Shown in pieces: positions 41,260 through 50,222 of a stretch of DNA of 64,000 bases (position 1 is the stretch's first letter; each line of letters opens with the position of its first letter). The stretch lies in NCBI GenBank assembly GCA_946530965.1, contig CAMNAK010000002.1, positions 186,001 through 250,000 on the forward strand, written 5' to 3'. This DNA comes from an uncultured Candidatus Saccharibacteria bacterium. Lineage in GTDB: Bacteria > Patescibacteriota > Saccharimonadia > Saccharimonadales > Saccharimonadaceae. Below the pieces are notes generated by a model. The model saw nothing but the letters and a program-made list of their open reading frames with translations, was not told where the DNA came from and ran no database searches. The translations under genes were made by a program, and so were the position numbers.

Positions 41260-43080
41260 ATGTGTGGAATTGTGGGCTATGTCGGTAAGCGTCCGGCACA
41301 AGATGTACTAATTAGCGGTCTTCGCCGCTTGGAATATCGTGGCTACGATTCGGCCGGTATCGCTACTCTAGATAGCGAGAATAAGCCTCATCTCGCCCGC
41401 TCTGTTGGTAAGATTGCTGAGCTCGAAAAAGTTCTAGCTCTTAAGCCACACACTGGCACGCTTGGTATTGGTCATACGCGCTGGGCGACCCATGGTGGCG
41501 TAACTGTAAATAACGCTCATCCGCACAATGTTGGTGATGTCTTTTTGGTTCATAACGGCATCATCGAGAATTTCCGTGAGCTAAAGGCTGCCCTCAAGGA
41601 TGTCGAATTTAAGTCTGATACGGATACAGAGGTTCTTGCTGCTCTTATTAACTCCAAATATGACGAGAAGACTTCTCTAAAAGACGCAGTTGCTAAGGCG
41701 CTCAAGGAAGTTCGTGGTACTTATGGTATCGTCGCTTTTTCTCCGCGTGAGCCAGAGACTCTCGTTGTTGCTCGTCTTGGCAGTCCATTAATCATCGGTC
41801 TTGGCGAAGATGAAACTCTTATTGCTTCTGATGCTTCCGCTTTGCTTGGTTACACTAGGAACGCTATCTATCTAAACGATGGCGAGCTTGCTGTTTGCAA
41901 CAAAGAAGGCGCAAAGGTTTACAACCTCGATCTCAAGCCTATCGCAAGCACTCCAGAAGAAATCCAGGGCGAGCTCGAGCAAATCCAGAAGGGCGGCTAC
42001 GATCACTTCCTTCTAAAAGAAATCATGGAGCAGGGTACGGCTCTTAAGAATACGCTTTCTGGTCGTGTTGATGCTAAGAATGGTACGATGCGTCTTGGTG
42101 GGCTTAATCTAACTCCAAAGGAGCTCAAGAATCTCCGTCACCTCGTTATCGTTGGTTGTGGTACGGCATATTATGCCGGTCTTCTTGCTAGCTACTACTT
42201 CGAGAAGCTTGTCCCAGATCTAACTACCGAAGTCGTAATCGCGAGCGAATATCGCTATCGTAGCTTTCATCTACCAGAGAATTCTGCTGCTCTAATTATT
42301 TCTCAGTCTGGCGAAACGGCAGATACTCTTGCATGTCTACGTGAAATCAAACGCCGTGGTGCAAAGGTTCTAGGCATCGTAAACGTCATTGGCTCCACGA
42401 TTGCTCGCGAAGTTGATGGTGGTACTTATGTCTATGCTGGTCCAGAAATCTCCGTTGCAAGTACTAAGGCTTTCACGGCTCAGGTTACAACCATGCTTAT
42501 CTTTGCTGGTATGCTTGCCGAAAGCCATGGTGGCAACATGGATACGGTTCGCCAGCTCGCAAGCGAACTCGTAGCTTTGCCAGAGAATATCGAGAAGACG
42601 CTCAAGACCTACGAAAAGGACATGAAGAAACTTGCCGAGAAATATGCCAAGTATGATAATGCTCTATATCTTGGCCGCGATACGGCTTATCCGCTAGCAC
42701 TAGAGGGCGCCTTGAAACTCAAGGAAGTTTCCTATGTTCACGCCGAAGCTTATGCTGCTGGTGAGTTAAAGCATGGCCCAATCGCACTAGTCGACGATCG
42801 CTTCTTCGAGCTCGTTGATGTTCTAGACGGCCCACTATTCGAGAAGACTCTTGGTGGTTTGCAAGAGGTCCGCGCTCGCGGTGGTCATACCATCGTCCTT
42901 ACCGACTCCAAGAAAGACATTGATTGCGATGATATTGTTCGTATTGATACCGACGCAAAGCTAACTGTTCCGCTACTTCTAAACACGCTGCAGCAGCTCT
43001 TTGCATACTATGTTGCTGTCGCTCGCGGTAACGATGTTGATCAGCCAAGAAACCTTGCAAAATCTGTAACCGTAGAATAA
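41260..43080 (+). CDS. glmS: Glutamine--fructose-6-phosphate aminotransferase
   Basis: A 606-residue two-domain enzyme making glucosamine-6-phosphate for peptidoglycan and glycan precursors. The N-terminal glutaminase begins MCGIVGYVGKR with Cys2 as nucleophile; GHTRWATHG and SDTDTEVLA are conserved. Two SIS domains follow (GCGTAYYAG and SQSGETADTLA; EGALKLKEVSYVHAEAYAAG), and the C-terminus NLAKSVTVE carries the sugar-binding Lys. Length is normal. An ABC exporter gene follows within 13 bp. Confidence 0.97.
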   Translation: MCGIVGYVGKRPAQDVLISGLRRLEYRGYDSAGIATLDSENKPHLARSVGKIAELEKVLALKPHTGTLGIGHTRWATHGGVTVNNAHPHNVGDVFLVHNGIIENFRELKAALKDVEFKSDTDTEVLAALINSKYDEKTSLKDAVAKALKEVRGTYGIVAFSPREPETLVVARLGSPLIIGLGEDETLIASDASALLGYTRNAIYLNDGELAVCNKEGAKVYNLDLKPIASTPEEIQGELEQIQKGGYDHFLLKEIMEQGTALKNTLSGRVDAKNGTMRLGGLNLTPKELKNLRHLVIVGCGTAYYAGLLASYYFEKLVPDLTTEVVIASEYRYRSFHLPENSAALIISQSGETADTLACLREIKRRGAKVLGIVNVIGSTIAREVDGGTYVYAGPEISVASTKAFTAQVTTMLIFAGMLAESHGGNMDTVRQLASELVALPENIEKTLKTYEKDMKKLAEKYAKYDNALYLGRDTAYPLALEGALKLKEVSYVHAEAYAAGELKHGPIALVDDRFFELVDVLDGPLFEKTLGGLQEVRARGGHTIVLTDSKKDIDCDDIVRIDTDAKLTVPLLLNTLQQLFAYYVAVARGNDVDQPRNLAKSVTVE

Positions 43081-43093
43081 AAAATCGAGAAAA

Positions 43094-44908
43094 GTGGTGG
43101 CGAAAAAATCTAAAGAAGAAGAAAGCAAAAAAGTAGATTTGCGGGTAGCGTTGCGTGGTGTCATGTATGCCCGCAAAATCTACAACAAAGCGGCCGGCAA
43201 GCGCCGCTTCCTTTCCATGCTTGAGCGTCTTTATGGCGCTATCAGCCCATCCATTCTTGCCGTCCTAGGCGGTACCGCAGTTAACCAGATTGTTCAGGCG
43301 GCTCAGACGGGTGTTATCTATCCGTTCTTGATTACGATTGCTGTTATTTCTGGCGTCCAGTTTGTTGGTATTTTCCTTGGTCGCATCGTTTCTTTGATGG
43401 ATATGGAAATCCGCAGGGATGTCTTCTCTGAGGTTACACGCCAAATCTCGCTAAAATATATCGAGATTCCGCTCGAGATTCGCGAAACTAAAGAGTTTGC
43501 CGATCGTTTTGAGCGTGTTCAGGATTTTGGCTCTGATGTGAATCAGGTAATAAGTAATACCTTCTCGATCGCGAGCGCTACTATCTCTCTAATATCTATC
43601 TTGATTACAACCTTAGCGACTTCGCCAATTATTACGCTAGTAATTATTATTAGCTCTATCCCATACTCTGTTTTAAGTTTGAAACTATCCAGAAAGACCC
43701 AGGAAAACTGGAGAAAGAGTAGTAGCTTTTGGCGCATCGCTTACGGCATTGGCGACAAGATGACTCAATCTAGCTCTGCGCTAGAGATTAAAATTAATAA
43801 TCTTCAAGAGTATCTTTGTGACAAAATGATTGAGAATCGCCAGCGCGGCTCAATCGAAAACATCAAGAACTTCCGCAAGACTTTTACAGTCGGAAACTGG
43901 ATGCGCTTTGTTGAAACGGTAGTAAACTTTGCCTCGTTAGCTTTCGTTGCGTTAAAAATCGTTGCGGGCGAGCTCGCAATTGGTCAATTCGCTACAGTAA
44001 GAAGCCTTTTGCAGCAGCTTAGTGGCAATATTACGGCGCTTTTCTCGAGCATTGGCAATGCAAACGAAGGCCTCATGAATGCTGAGGATTATCTTAACTA
44101 TATCCAGACCCCAATTCCGAAGAATGGCGACGTTGTAGTTGAGGGTACTCCTACAATCGAATTTAAGAAGGTATGCTTTACTTATCCTCATGCAACCGAA
44201 CCGGCTCTGCAAGATGTTAGCTTTGTTTTGAAACCTGGCGACAGTCTTGCGATTGTTGGCGAGAATGGTGCAGGAAAAACAACTCTTATGAAGCTTCTAC
44301 TTGGTGCTTACACGCCTAGCTCTGGCGAGATTTTAATCAATGGCACTCCTATCAAAGAGATTGAGCGCGGCAGTTATGATCGTCAGCTTGGTGTTTTACT
44401 TCAGGAATATACGCGCTTCCCGTTTGCAGATTTCAAAGACAATATCTGGTATGGAGATATTTCTAAAGAACTAGATAAGGAGCGCCTAGAGCTTGCTATC
44501 AAGGATGCTGGTCTAGAAAAGCTAGTAAAGACTTTGCCAAAAGGTCTCGATCAGGTGCTTTCCAAAGATTACTTCTTTGAAAATGCTACAGATCTTTCTG
44601 GCGGTCAGTGGCAAAGGGTTTGTATTGCTCGTACCTTCTATCGCAATCCGAATGTCTTGCTCTTAGACGAGCCTACCTCTGCGGTTGATGCAAAGGCGGA
44701 ATATGAAATCTTTAAAAATATTCTTCGCCGCCAAAAGGGCAAATCTACTGTTATTATTTCTCATCGCTTCTCGACTGTCCGTAAAGCCAATCGCATTATC
44801 GTGATGGACCATGGCAAGATGGTAGAGCAGGGTACACATGAAGAGCTAATTGCAAAAGACGGCCTATACAAAGAGATGTTTACGCTCCAGGCCGAAGGCT
44901 ATGCCTAA
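43094..44908 (+). CDS. ABC exporter, fused permease and ATPase
   Basis: 604 residues: a ~330-residue six-helix transmembrane domain, then an ATPase domain with Walker A VGENGAGKTTL, Q-loop LLQEYTRF, signature DLSGGQWQR, Walker B VLLLDEPTSA and H-loop ISHRFST. It works as a dimer exporting lipids, peptides or drugs; the cargo is unknown. The start is uncertain: GTG at 43094 or 43097, both with a weak purine-rich upstream; ATG at codon 27 is another option. Probably co-transcribed with glmS. Confidence 0.9.
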   Translation: MVAKKSKEEESKKVDLRVALRGVMYARKIYNKAAGKRRFLSMLERLYGAISPSILAVLGGTAVNQIVQAAQTGVIYPFLITIAVISGVQFVGIFLGRIVSLMDMEIRRDVFSEVTRQISLKYIEIPLEIRETKEFADRFERVQDFGSDVNQVISNTFSIASATISLISILITTLATSPIITLVIIISSIPYSVLSLKLSRKTQENWRKSSSFWRIAYGIGDKMTQSSSALEIKINNLQEYLCDKMIENRQRGSIENIKNFRKTFTVGNWMRFVETVVNFASLAFVALKIVAGELAIGQFATVRSLLQQLSGNITALFSSIGNANEGLMNAEDYLNYIQTPIPKNGDVVVEGTPTIEFKKVCFTYPHATEPALQDVSFVLKPGDSLAIVGENGAGKTTLMKLLLGAYTPSSGEILINGTPIKEIERGSYDRQLGVLLQEYTRFPFADFKDNIWYGDISKELDKERLELAIKDAGLEKLVKTLPKGLDQVLSKDYFFENATDLSGGQWQRVCIARTFYRNPNVLLLDEPTSAVDAKAEYEIFKNILRRQKGKSTVIISHRFSTVRKANRIIVMDHGKMVEQGTHEELIAKDGLYKEMFTLQAEGYA

Positions 44909-44920
44909 AATAAGCATAAC

Positions 44921-44929
44921 TGATATAAT
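44921..44929 (+). promoter_or_regulatory. Extended -10 (TGATATAAT) of the AEC gene
   Basis: Leader of ~24 nt with GAGAGGT at 44951-44957 as Shine-Dalgarno. Confidence 0.6.
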
Positions 44930-44959
44930 AAACATAAGAACAAAAACCGAGAGAGGTAA

Positions 44960-45886
44960 ATGCAAATCGAATTAGCTAGTTTTTATGCGCGACTAGGCTC
45001 AATCGCCTTGATTATGTTGCTTGGCTTTTTCTTGGGCAAAAAGAAAATCATCGACACGCATACAAACAAAGCAATCGTAAATCTCTTGCTAATGGTTTTT
45101 ATGCCTGCATCGCTATTCGCGGCTTTTCCGAACGAATATGATCAACAAACATCTAGTCTATTCGTCTCTGGCCTGGTGGCTGGCTTTGTTGTAATGTTTG
45201 CTCTCATAATTCTCTCCAGGATTATTTTTAACAAGTATATCTATAAGGGCGAACTTCGCTTTGAGTCACAATTTGCTCTCATTTTTAACAATGCTACATT
45301 TCTCGGATATCCAATCATCTCGAGCACTTTTGGCGAAGAGGGGATTGTTCCTTACTGTGGTTTCATCATTGCTTTTAATATCGCTTTGTTCTCTTATGGC
45401 GTTTTCTTGTTTGAGCGCAAGCTTAGTAAGAAGCTATTCCTTGGTATCGTGACGAATCCAAACATCATTGCCGTTATTCTTGGCATGTTGGTCTTCTTGT
45501 TCGGCCTCAAACTTCCAGATTCAATCACAAGTGCTGTTGGCTTTACTGGTAACGCAACGACCGCATTATCGCTTATTTGTATTGGTTTCATGCTCTCGCA
45601 CGCAGACTTCAAGAAGCTTATTAAAAAGTGGCGCCTTATTCTTACGGCGGCAATCCAGCTAATTATCGGCCCACTCGTTACCTATTTCTTGCTCTTGGCG
45701 CTTCATTTTCCTAAGGAAGTTATTATTGTATGTACGCTCATTCAGGCTTTGCCAACCGCTACGAGTCTTGGTCTCTTTGCGGCGAAATACGGCGGCAACG
45801 ATATTGAATCATCTGAACTAGTTACAATTTCAACAATTTTGTCTATCGTAACAATGCCAGTGATGGTGGGAATATTATTAGCTTAG
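44960..45886 (+). CDS. AEC-family (auxin efflux carrier-like) transporter
   Basis: A 308-residue membrane protein with ten hydrophobic segments arranged as two five-helix halves. FALIFNNATFLGYPI and QALPTATSLGLFAAKYGG are the conserved crossing-helix segments of AEC carriers, which export organic acids or amino-acid derivatives. Substrate unknown. The HD-domain gene begins 9 bp downstream and is probably co-transcribed. Confidence 0.85.
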   Translation: MQIELASFYARLGSIALIMLLGFFLGKKKIIDTHTNKAIVNLLLMVFMPASLFAAFPNEYDQQTSSLFVSGLVAGFVVMFALIILSRIIFNKYIYKGELRFESQFALIFNNATFLGYPIISSTFGEEGIVPYCGFIIAFNIALFSYGVFLFERKLSKKLFLGIVTNPNIIAVILGMLVFLFGLKLPDSITSAVGFTGNATTALSLICIGFMLSHADFKKLIKKWRLILTAAIQLIIGPLVTYFLLLALHFPKEVIIVCTLIQALPTATSLGLFAAKYGGNDIESSELVTISTILSIVTMPVMVGILLA

Positions 45887-45895
45887 AGGTAAGAT

Positions 45896-47662
45896 ATGGC
45901 AGGTAAAGAGGTTATATCAAAACCAGTAGACAAAAAAATCGAAAAAGCTTCAAGAACGAGAAGTGAAGTCGGCGAACGCAGCTATTCTCCAGAGGAACGA
46001 GAAAAACATGAAGCGCTAGAATATCTAAAAAAAGTTGGCTTTTTGCGCTCTGTTAACGATGAAGAGATGCTTCATGGCCGTTCGAGACCTGACGACAAAT
46101 CCGTGTTTACGGTTGATGCCGAACATGATAATGGTGGCAATAAGGGCGGCAACGGCAAGGATGATAAGCATTCGAACTGGAATAAGGTGTCTGCATTGTC
46201 GACGGGCAATCGCTTTGTGGCAGAGCAGTATGCTAAGGTTCGCTCTGGTGGCGATAAATCAAAAGAAGAGATTTATCGCATTACCTCAAACGATCCTGAG
46301 GCGAGCGTAATTGACACAAATTACAGAGCAAAAGACAAGAAAGAAGAAAAGAGGGTAAACGAAGCTTTGCATAAGCTTCAGATGCCAATTTCGGAGGCTT
46401 CTCCCTTTGATTTTGAAGATCGTAGTAAAATTCCGTTTAGTAAGTTAAAACTAAGGCTTTCGTCATTCGCAAGAAAGAAGGCTGGTTTCTTTGATAAGGT
46501 CATACCAGATACAGACATCCCGCTTTTGTCTGCAGCGCTTGGTGATTCTGGCATAGCAAAACATATTGCTTCCGCATCGAACAGTAGGCTCATGGTTCGA
46601 GATTATAGGAGCGTTCAGAGGTTTGCCCATAAACTCCTGAAGAACGATATGCATTTTGACGGCGCCAGCTATGACGCGGAATATATGACGTCCTGGATGC
46701 GCAATGCGCATATTGTGGGTCTTCGTGAACGTCTAAACTCTACTAGAGTAAGAGACGAAAATGGCAAGCGTGTAGATTTTAATAATAATTTCATGCTTGA
46801 TCTCGAAAGAGTTGATACGGAAGAGAAAAACGAGCGTGCGCGCAGAAAGCGCATGCAGACTTTTGGTCGTCTTGCTTTGAAAGTTGATAGTCTATTAACC
46901 GCTACGTCGGGAAAACGGTCAGATTTGCTAGTTGCTAGCCTTGAAGAGGATAGTTTTATCAGGCCAGAACAGATTATAGATCTAGCAAAAAAGGTTCCTG
47001 GTTACAAAGACATATTTGAGGCCGACTCTGGTGTTTGGGAAAAGTTCACCCTAGAGGAACATACCGGCACAATGCTTCGTCTATTTGATGAAAACTTTGC
47101 TGATAAAATACCTGCCAAACTTCTTCCAATTACGCGCCTTTCAATGCTTATTCACGATATCGGAAAATCAGAGGCTGCAAAACTTCCGGAATATAAGAAT
47201 GCTAAGACTCGTGCTGAGCGCGATCTCATTCAGAGCGCTTATAACGAGAGCTATGCGATCGACTTCTTGGATAAAATTGGTATCAGTCCAGAGAATCAGG
47301 AGCTTATATTGGGTATGATTGGTGAAGGTAAGGAGTTGATGGCCGAAGCACGCATTATTCCTGGTGTACCGAAAGAAAAACGCAAGAAAGCTAGCGATGC
47401 GCTGAACTCTCTTTGTTTGAGATTGGCGAAAGATTGTCTTGGTGGCGGTGAAGAGGAAGCAAAGGGTATTCGTCAGCTTTGCTATGTTATTCAGATGTGT
47501 GATAGTGGTGCCTATACGACTATTGCGAAGACAAGGGATGCTTCCTCTGGTATTTTCTATCGAAATAGCTCAAAATCTTCATTTAATAAGACCTTCAAAT
47601 CATCGGTGAACATCTTTAATGGTGGTGGCCGTCGTCTTCATATTGCAGAGGGGAGCAAGTAA
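45896..47662 (+). CDS. HD-domain protein with an N-terminal region possibly ADP-ribosyltransferase-like
   Basis: 588 residues, no membrane segment. The HD metal site is EEHTGTMLRLF (His ~389) and RLSMLIHDIGKSEAAKL (His-Asp ~420-421), so a phosphohydrolase domain spans ~380-560. Residues ~58-142 contain MLHGRSRPDDKSVFTVD, NKVSALSTGNRFVAEQYA and a beta-rich end (YRITSNDPEASVID). The H-G-R, S-T-G and following A..YA spacing recalls ADP-ribosyltransferase folds, but this is an eye comparison only. GAGGT precedes the ATG. It follows the AEC gene closely. Substrate unknown. Confidence 0.65.
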   Translation: MAGKEVISKPVDKKIEKASRTRSEVGERSYSPEEREKHEALEYLKKVGFLRSVNDEEMLHGRSRPDDKSVFTVDAEHDNGGNKGGNGKDDKHSNWNKVSALSTGNRFVAEQYAKVRSGGDKSKEEIYRITSNDPEASVIDTNYRAKDKKEEKRVNEALHKLQMPISEASPFDFEDRSKIPFSKLKLRLSSFARKKAGFFDKVIPDTDIPLLSAALGDSGIAKHIASASNSRLMVRDYRSVQRFAHKLLKNDMHFDGASYDAEYMTSWMRNAHIVGLRERLNSTRVRDENGKRVDFNNNFMLDLERVDTEEKNERARRKRMQTFGRLALKVDSLLTATSGKRSDLLVASLEEDSFIRPEQIIDLAKKVPGYKDIFEADSGVWEKFTLEEHTGTMLRLFDENFADKIPAKLLPITRLSMLIHDIGKSEAAKLPEYKNAKTRAERDLIQSAYNESYAIDFLDKIGISPENQELILGMIGEGKELMAEARIIPGVPKEKRKKASDALNSLCLRLAKDCLGGGEEEAKGIRQLCYVIQMCDSGAYTTIAKTRDASSGIFYRNSSKSSFNKTFKSSVNIFNGGGRRLHIAEGSK

Positions 47663-47693
47663 TCGGTCGTGATTTGGCTCGAAAAACTTAAAG

Positions 47694-47702
47694 TGATAAG
47701 AT
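47694..47702 (+). promoter_or_regulatory. Extended -10 (TGATAAGAT) of the exchanger gene
   Basis: Ends 7 nt before ATG 47710; leaderless mRNA predicted. Confidence 0.5.
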
Positions 47703-47709
47703 AGGCTTT

Positions 47710-48747
47710 ATGGAAATATTATTACAGATTATTCTTCTTATTGTCGGCTTCGTGCTTCTTATTAAAGGTGCAGATGTATTTGTTGATGGCTCAAGTGGCG
47801 TTGCGACTCGTTTTGGTATGCCGAAAATTCTTATTGGCCTTACTATTGTTGCTTTTGGTACTTCCGCTCCAGAGTTCGCGGTTAGCGTAAAATCTCTCCT
47901 TGCTGGTACTGGGGACATGATGCTCGGCAACATTGTTGGCTCAAACATCTTGAACATTCTTCTTATTCTTGGTGCTGCGTCGCTAATTCGCCCGCTCCCT
48001 GTAAAGAACAGCACGCTAAAGAAAGAAATTCCTATCATGATTTTGCTAACTGTTATGTTGGCAATCCTAATGTGTGATGTCTTGCTTCAGGCTGGCGATC
48101 ATAATTCCTTCACAAGGCAGGATGGCGCTGTTTTGGTGGTCGCATTTAGCATTTTTATGTACTATCTTATCGCTACGACTCGCCGCCGTATTCGCAAGAA
48201 CAAGGAAGAGGCTGCCGAGAAGAAAGAAAATAAAGCGCTCGAAGCTGAAACCGAATCTGCTAAAGAAGACTCCGAAGAAAAGCCTCCAATGAAGCTCTGG
48301 AAGGCGGTTCTATTTGTCGTAATCGGTATTGCGGGCATTATTATTGGCAGTAACTGTGTTGTCGATTCTGCTAGCAAAATCGCCTCAATCATCGGCATTT
48401 CTGATGCGATTATCGCTTTGACGGTTGTTGCTCTTGGTACGTCTTTACCAGAGCTTGTTACCTCTATCGTTGCTGCACGAAAGAACGAGTGCGATATTGC
48501 AATCGGTAACGTTGTGGGTTCAAATATCTTCAATATTGGTATTGTTGCTGGTGTTCCAGCATTTGCTATTGGTGGTATTCCTAGCTTTTCGTTCTCCTAC
48601 ATTGACGTTGCAGCGATGCTTCTGAGCACTGTTTTACTATTCTTCTTTACCTGGAAAGACAGGCGCATTGGTCGCAAAGAAGGCGCAATTTTTCTCGCTG
48701 TCTTCATTGCGTACTATAGCTACGTAATTATTAACGGACTTAACTAG
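47710..48747 (+). CDS. Na+/Ca2+ exchanger family protein (YrbG-like)
   Basis: 345 residues, ~10 helices in two inverted repeats. The alpha repeats are visible as AFGTSAPEFAVSV with GNIVGSNILNI, and ALGTSLPELVTSI with GNVVGSNIFNI; each carries the ion-binding Glu. A charged cytoplasmic loop at ~155-185 (Glu/Lys-rich) links the halves. It exchanges Ca2+ for Na+ or H+. The next small gene starts 7 bp after its stop. Confidence 0.93.
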   Translation: MEILLQIILLIVGFVLLIKGADVFVDGSSGVATRFGMPKILIGLTIVAFGTSAPEFAVSVKSLLAGTGDMMLGNIVGSNILNILLILGAASLIRPLPVKNSTLKKEIPIMILLTVMLAILMCDVLLQAGDHNSFTRQDGAVLVVAFSIFMYYLIATTRRRIRKNKEEAAEKKENKALEAETESAKEDSEEKPPMKLWKAVLFVVIGIAGIIIGSNCVVDSASKIASIIGISDAIIALTVVALGTSLPELVTSIVAARKNECDIAIGNVVGSNIFNIGIVAGVPAFAIGGIPSFSFSYIDVAAMLLSTVLLFFFTWKDRRIGRKEGAIFLAVFIAYYSYVIINGLN

Positions 48748-48754
48748 GAACAAA

Positions 48755-49207
48755 ATGGGACTCGATGCAAAAGGTAGGAACTTCTCGGCGCCACGCCTAA
48801 CGCCTGGTAAGACGTCAGAATTTCTTTGCTATGGCTCCCCAGAAATGATTGCGAAGCAGAACCGTGAGATTGCTATCATGGAAGCTCGCGCTAGGCGCTA
48901 TGGTTTTGGCGGTATGCGCTCGGTTAATACAAATATGATGGGCGACTCTAGCTCGATAGTGACGGGTTTATCTCGCGTGCCATACGGGACGACAACTGAT
49001 CAAAATGAGTTTGCCGTTACGGCCAGACCAATTACGGATGTTACAAATCCGAATCATCGTTCTACGATGACAAACTCTGCGGCCGCATCAAAAACGGCTC
49101 AAAAAACTGCCGGAACTATAGCTGTAGTTATAATTCTGCTAGCCTGTTTTGCGCCGTTTATTATCGGAATACTAGTAGCTATTATGGAGATAGCTGGGGA
49201 ATTCTAA
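48755..49207 (+). CDS. Tail-anchored small membrane protein, unknown
   Basis: 150 residues: soluble, basic first ~115 residues (GRNFSAPRLTPGKTSEFLCY, ARRYGFGGMRSVN) and one C-terminal helix (IAVVIILLACFAPFIIGILV). AGGA lies just upstream of the ATG. Probably co-transcribed with the exchanger gene. No family recognised. Confidence 0.55.
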   Translation: MGLDAKGRNFSAPRLTPGKTSEFLCYGSPEMIAKQNREIAIMEARARRYGFGGMRSVNTNMMGDSSSIVTGLSRVPYGTTTDQNEFAVTARPITDVTNPNHRSTMTNSAAASKTAQKTAGTIAVVIILLACFAPFIIGILVAIMEIAGEF

Positions 49208-49225
49208 GCCACTTGTTGTGTGGCT
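49207..49225 (+). terminator. Weak hairpin at the 3' end of the tail-anchored protein gene
   Basis: AGCCAC/GTGGCT stem with a 7-nt loop begins on the stop codon, but no T-run follows. It may only weakly terminate. Confidence 0.3.
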
Positions 49226-49229
49226 CGCT

Positions 49230-50123
49230 CTATTCTCCAATCTTTTTGTGTGCTGGGTTATCGTAGTATTGCTTCATGAGTTTGTCGTCGAAATGCTTAT
49301 CTAGGAATAGCTCGATTCCGTTGCTTGCTGCTTGGCCTTCTGCTCTGGTTCCGTAGCGAAATAGTGCGGTATAAGACACGATGTGACTTAATGCTACGAA
49401 CACTAGAAAACTAGGCATGATTACGTTGCCGATTCGTTTTGGTAGTAACTCAATAAACTTAGATAAAGCTGGATAAACGAGCTTTACGAAGATTAATCCG
49501 CCTGCGCCCCAGAAGAGCATGTACGGAATCGTGGTGCGTCCCCAAAGATTCAAGAATTTATCTGAATAATCCCAGGCATTAGCCTTGAAGATATATTCTC
49601 CAATCAGGCTCGAGATGACCTCGGTTAGTCCGCCAATTAGACAAGAATAGATATAGGTAAGGTACCATTTGCGTTTTGGGTTGGTAAAGTGGAGAAAAGT
49701 AAAGATTAGAAAACCGAAGCCGTAAACTGGGTTAAGGGGCCCATATATTAATCCCTGCCTAGACAGCCACTGACCTGATCGGCAGAAGGTAAGAATTTCT
49801 TCGTAATAAGTGCCAATCATGCATCCGATGATATAAACCAAGAAGAACTTATAGAAGCAAAAACCTTCGGCAAACTTTTCTTCTTTGTTCTGCCTGGTTT
49901 TGACGGCATAAATAACTAGAAAAACTAGGCCAAGATACAAAATCCAGCGCGTGTTATAAACGCCCAGAAAATGATGCGCGATAAAATATGCCGTAAAGTA
50001 TATAGCTAAGCCAACCTGAATCCAGACATCGGAAGCCTTGGTGGTTTTTGTTGTAACTTTTACAACCTTTTGTTTAGAAGTGGTCTTTTTAGTAGTTGTT
50101 TTTGAAGATTTTGTATTTGCCAT
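49230..50123 (-). CDS. Putative ABC-transporter-type membrane protein (CmpB/PF06541-like)
   Basis: 297 residues: a Lys/Thr-rich N-terminus (~25 residues), then about seven hydrophobic segments. RQGLIYGPLNPVYGFG and GTYYEEI match the PF06541 family, described as putative ABC-transporter type IV permeases, though no ATPase partner is nearby. SSLIGEYIFKANAWDYSDK is also typical. Function remains open. Confidence 0.7.
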   Translation of the reverse strand: MANTKSSKTTTKKTTSKQKVVKVTTKTTKASDVWIQVGLAIYFTAYFIAHHFLGVYNTRWILYLGLVFLVIYAVKTRQNKEEKFAEGFCFYKFFLVYIIGCMIGTYYEEILTFCRSGQWLSRQGLIYGPLNPVYGFGFLIFTFLHFTNPKRKWYLTYIYSCLIGGLTEVISSLIGEYIFKANAWDYSDKFLNLWGRTTIPYMLFWGAGGLIFVKLVYPALSKFIELLPKRIGNVIMPSFLVFVALSHIVSYTALFRYGTRAEGQAASNGIELFLDKHFDDKLMKQYYDNPAHKKIGE

Positions 50124-50174
50124 GTTTATTTTATTTTGTTAACTACTTTTAATATATCACAATGCGCCCTTCAG

Positions 50175-50199
50175 GAAAAAGAGCCCCCGAAGGGACTCT
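50175..50199 (-). terminator. Intrinsic terminator of the degV-family gene
   Basis: Minus-strand AGAGTCCC/GGGGGCTCT stem with a 3-nt loop and T5, about 24 bp past the stop. Confidence 0.8.
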
Positions 50200-50222
50200 G
50201 AAAGAAAGAAGAATGTTATGGC

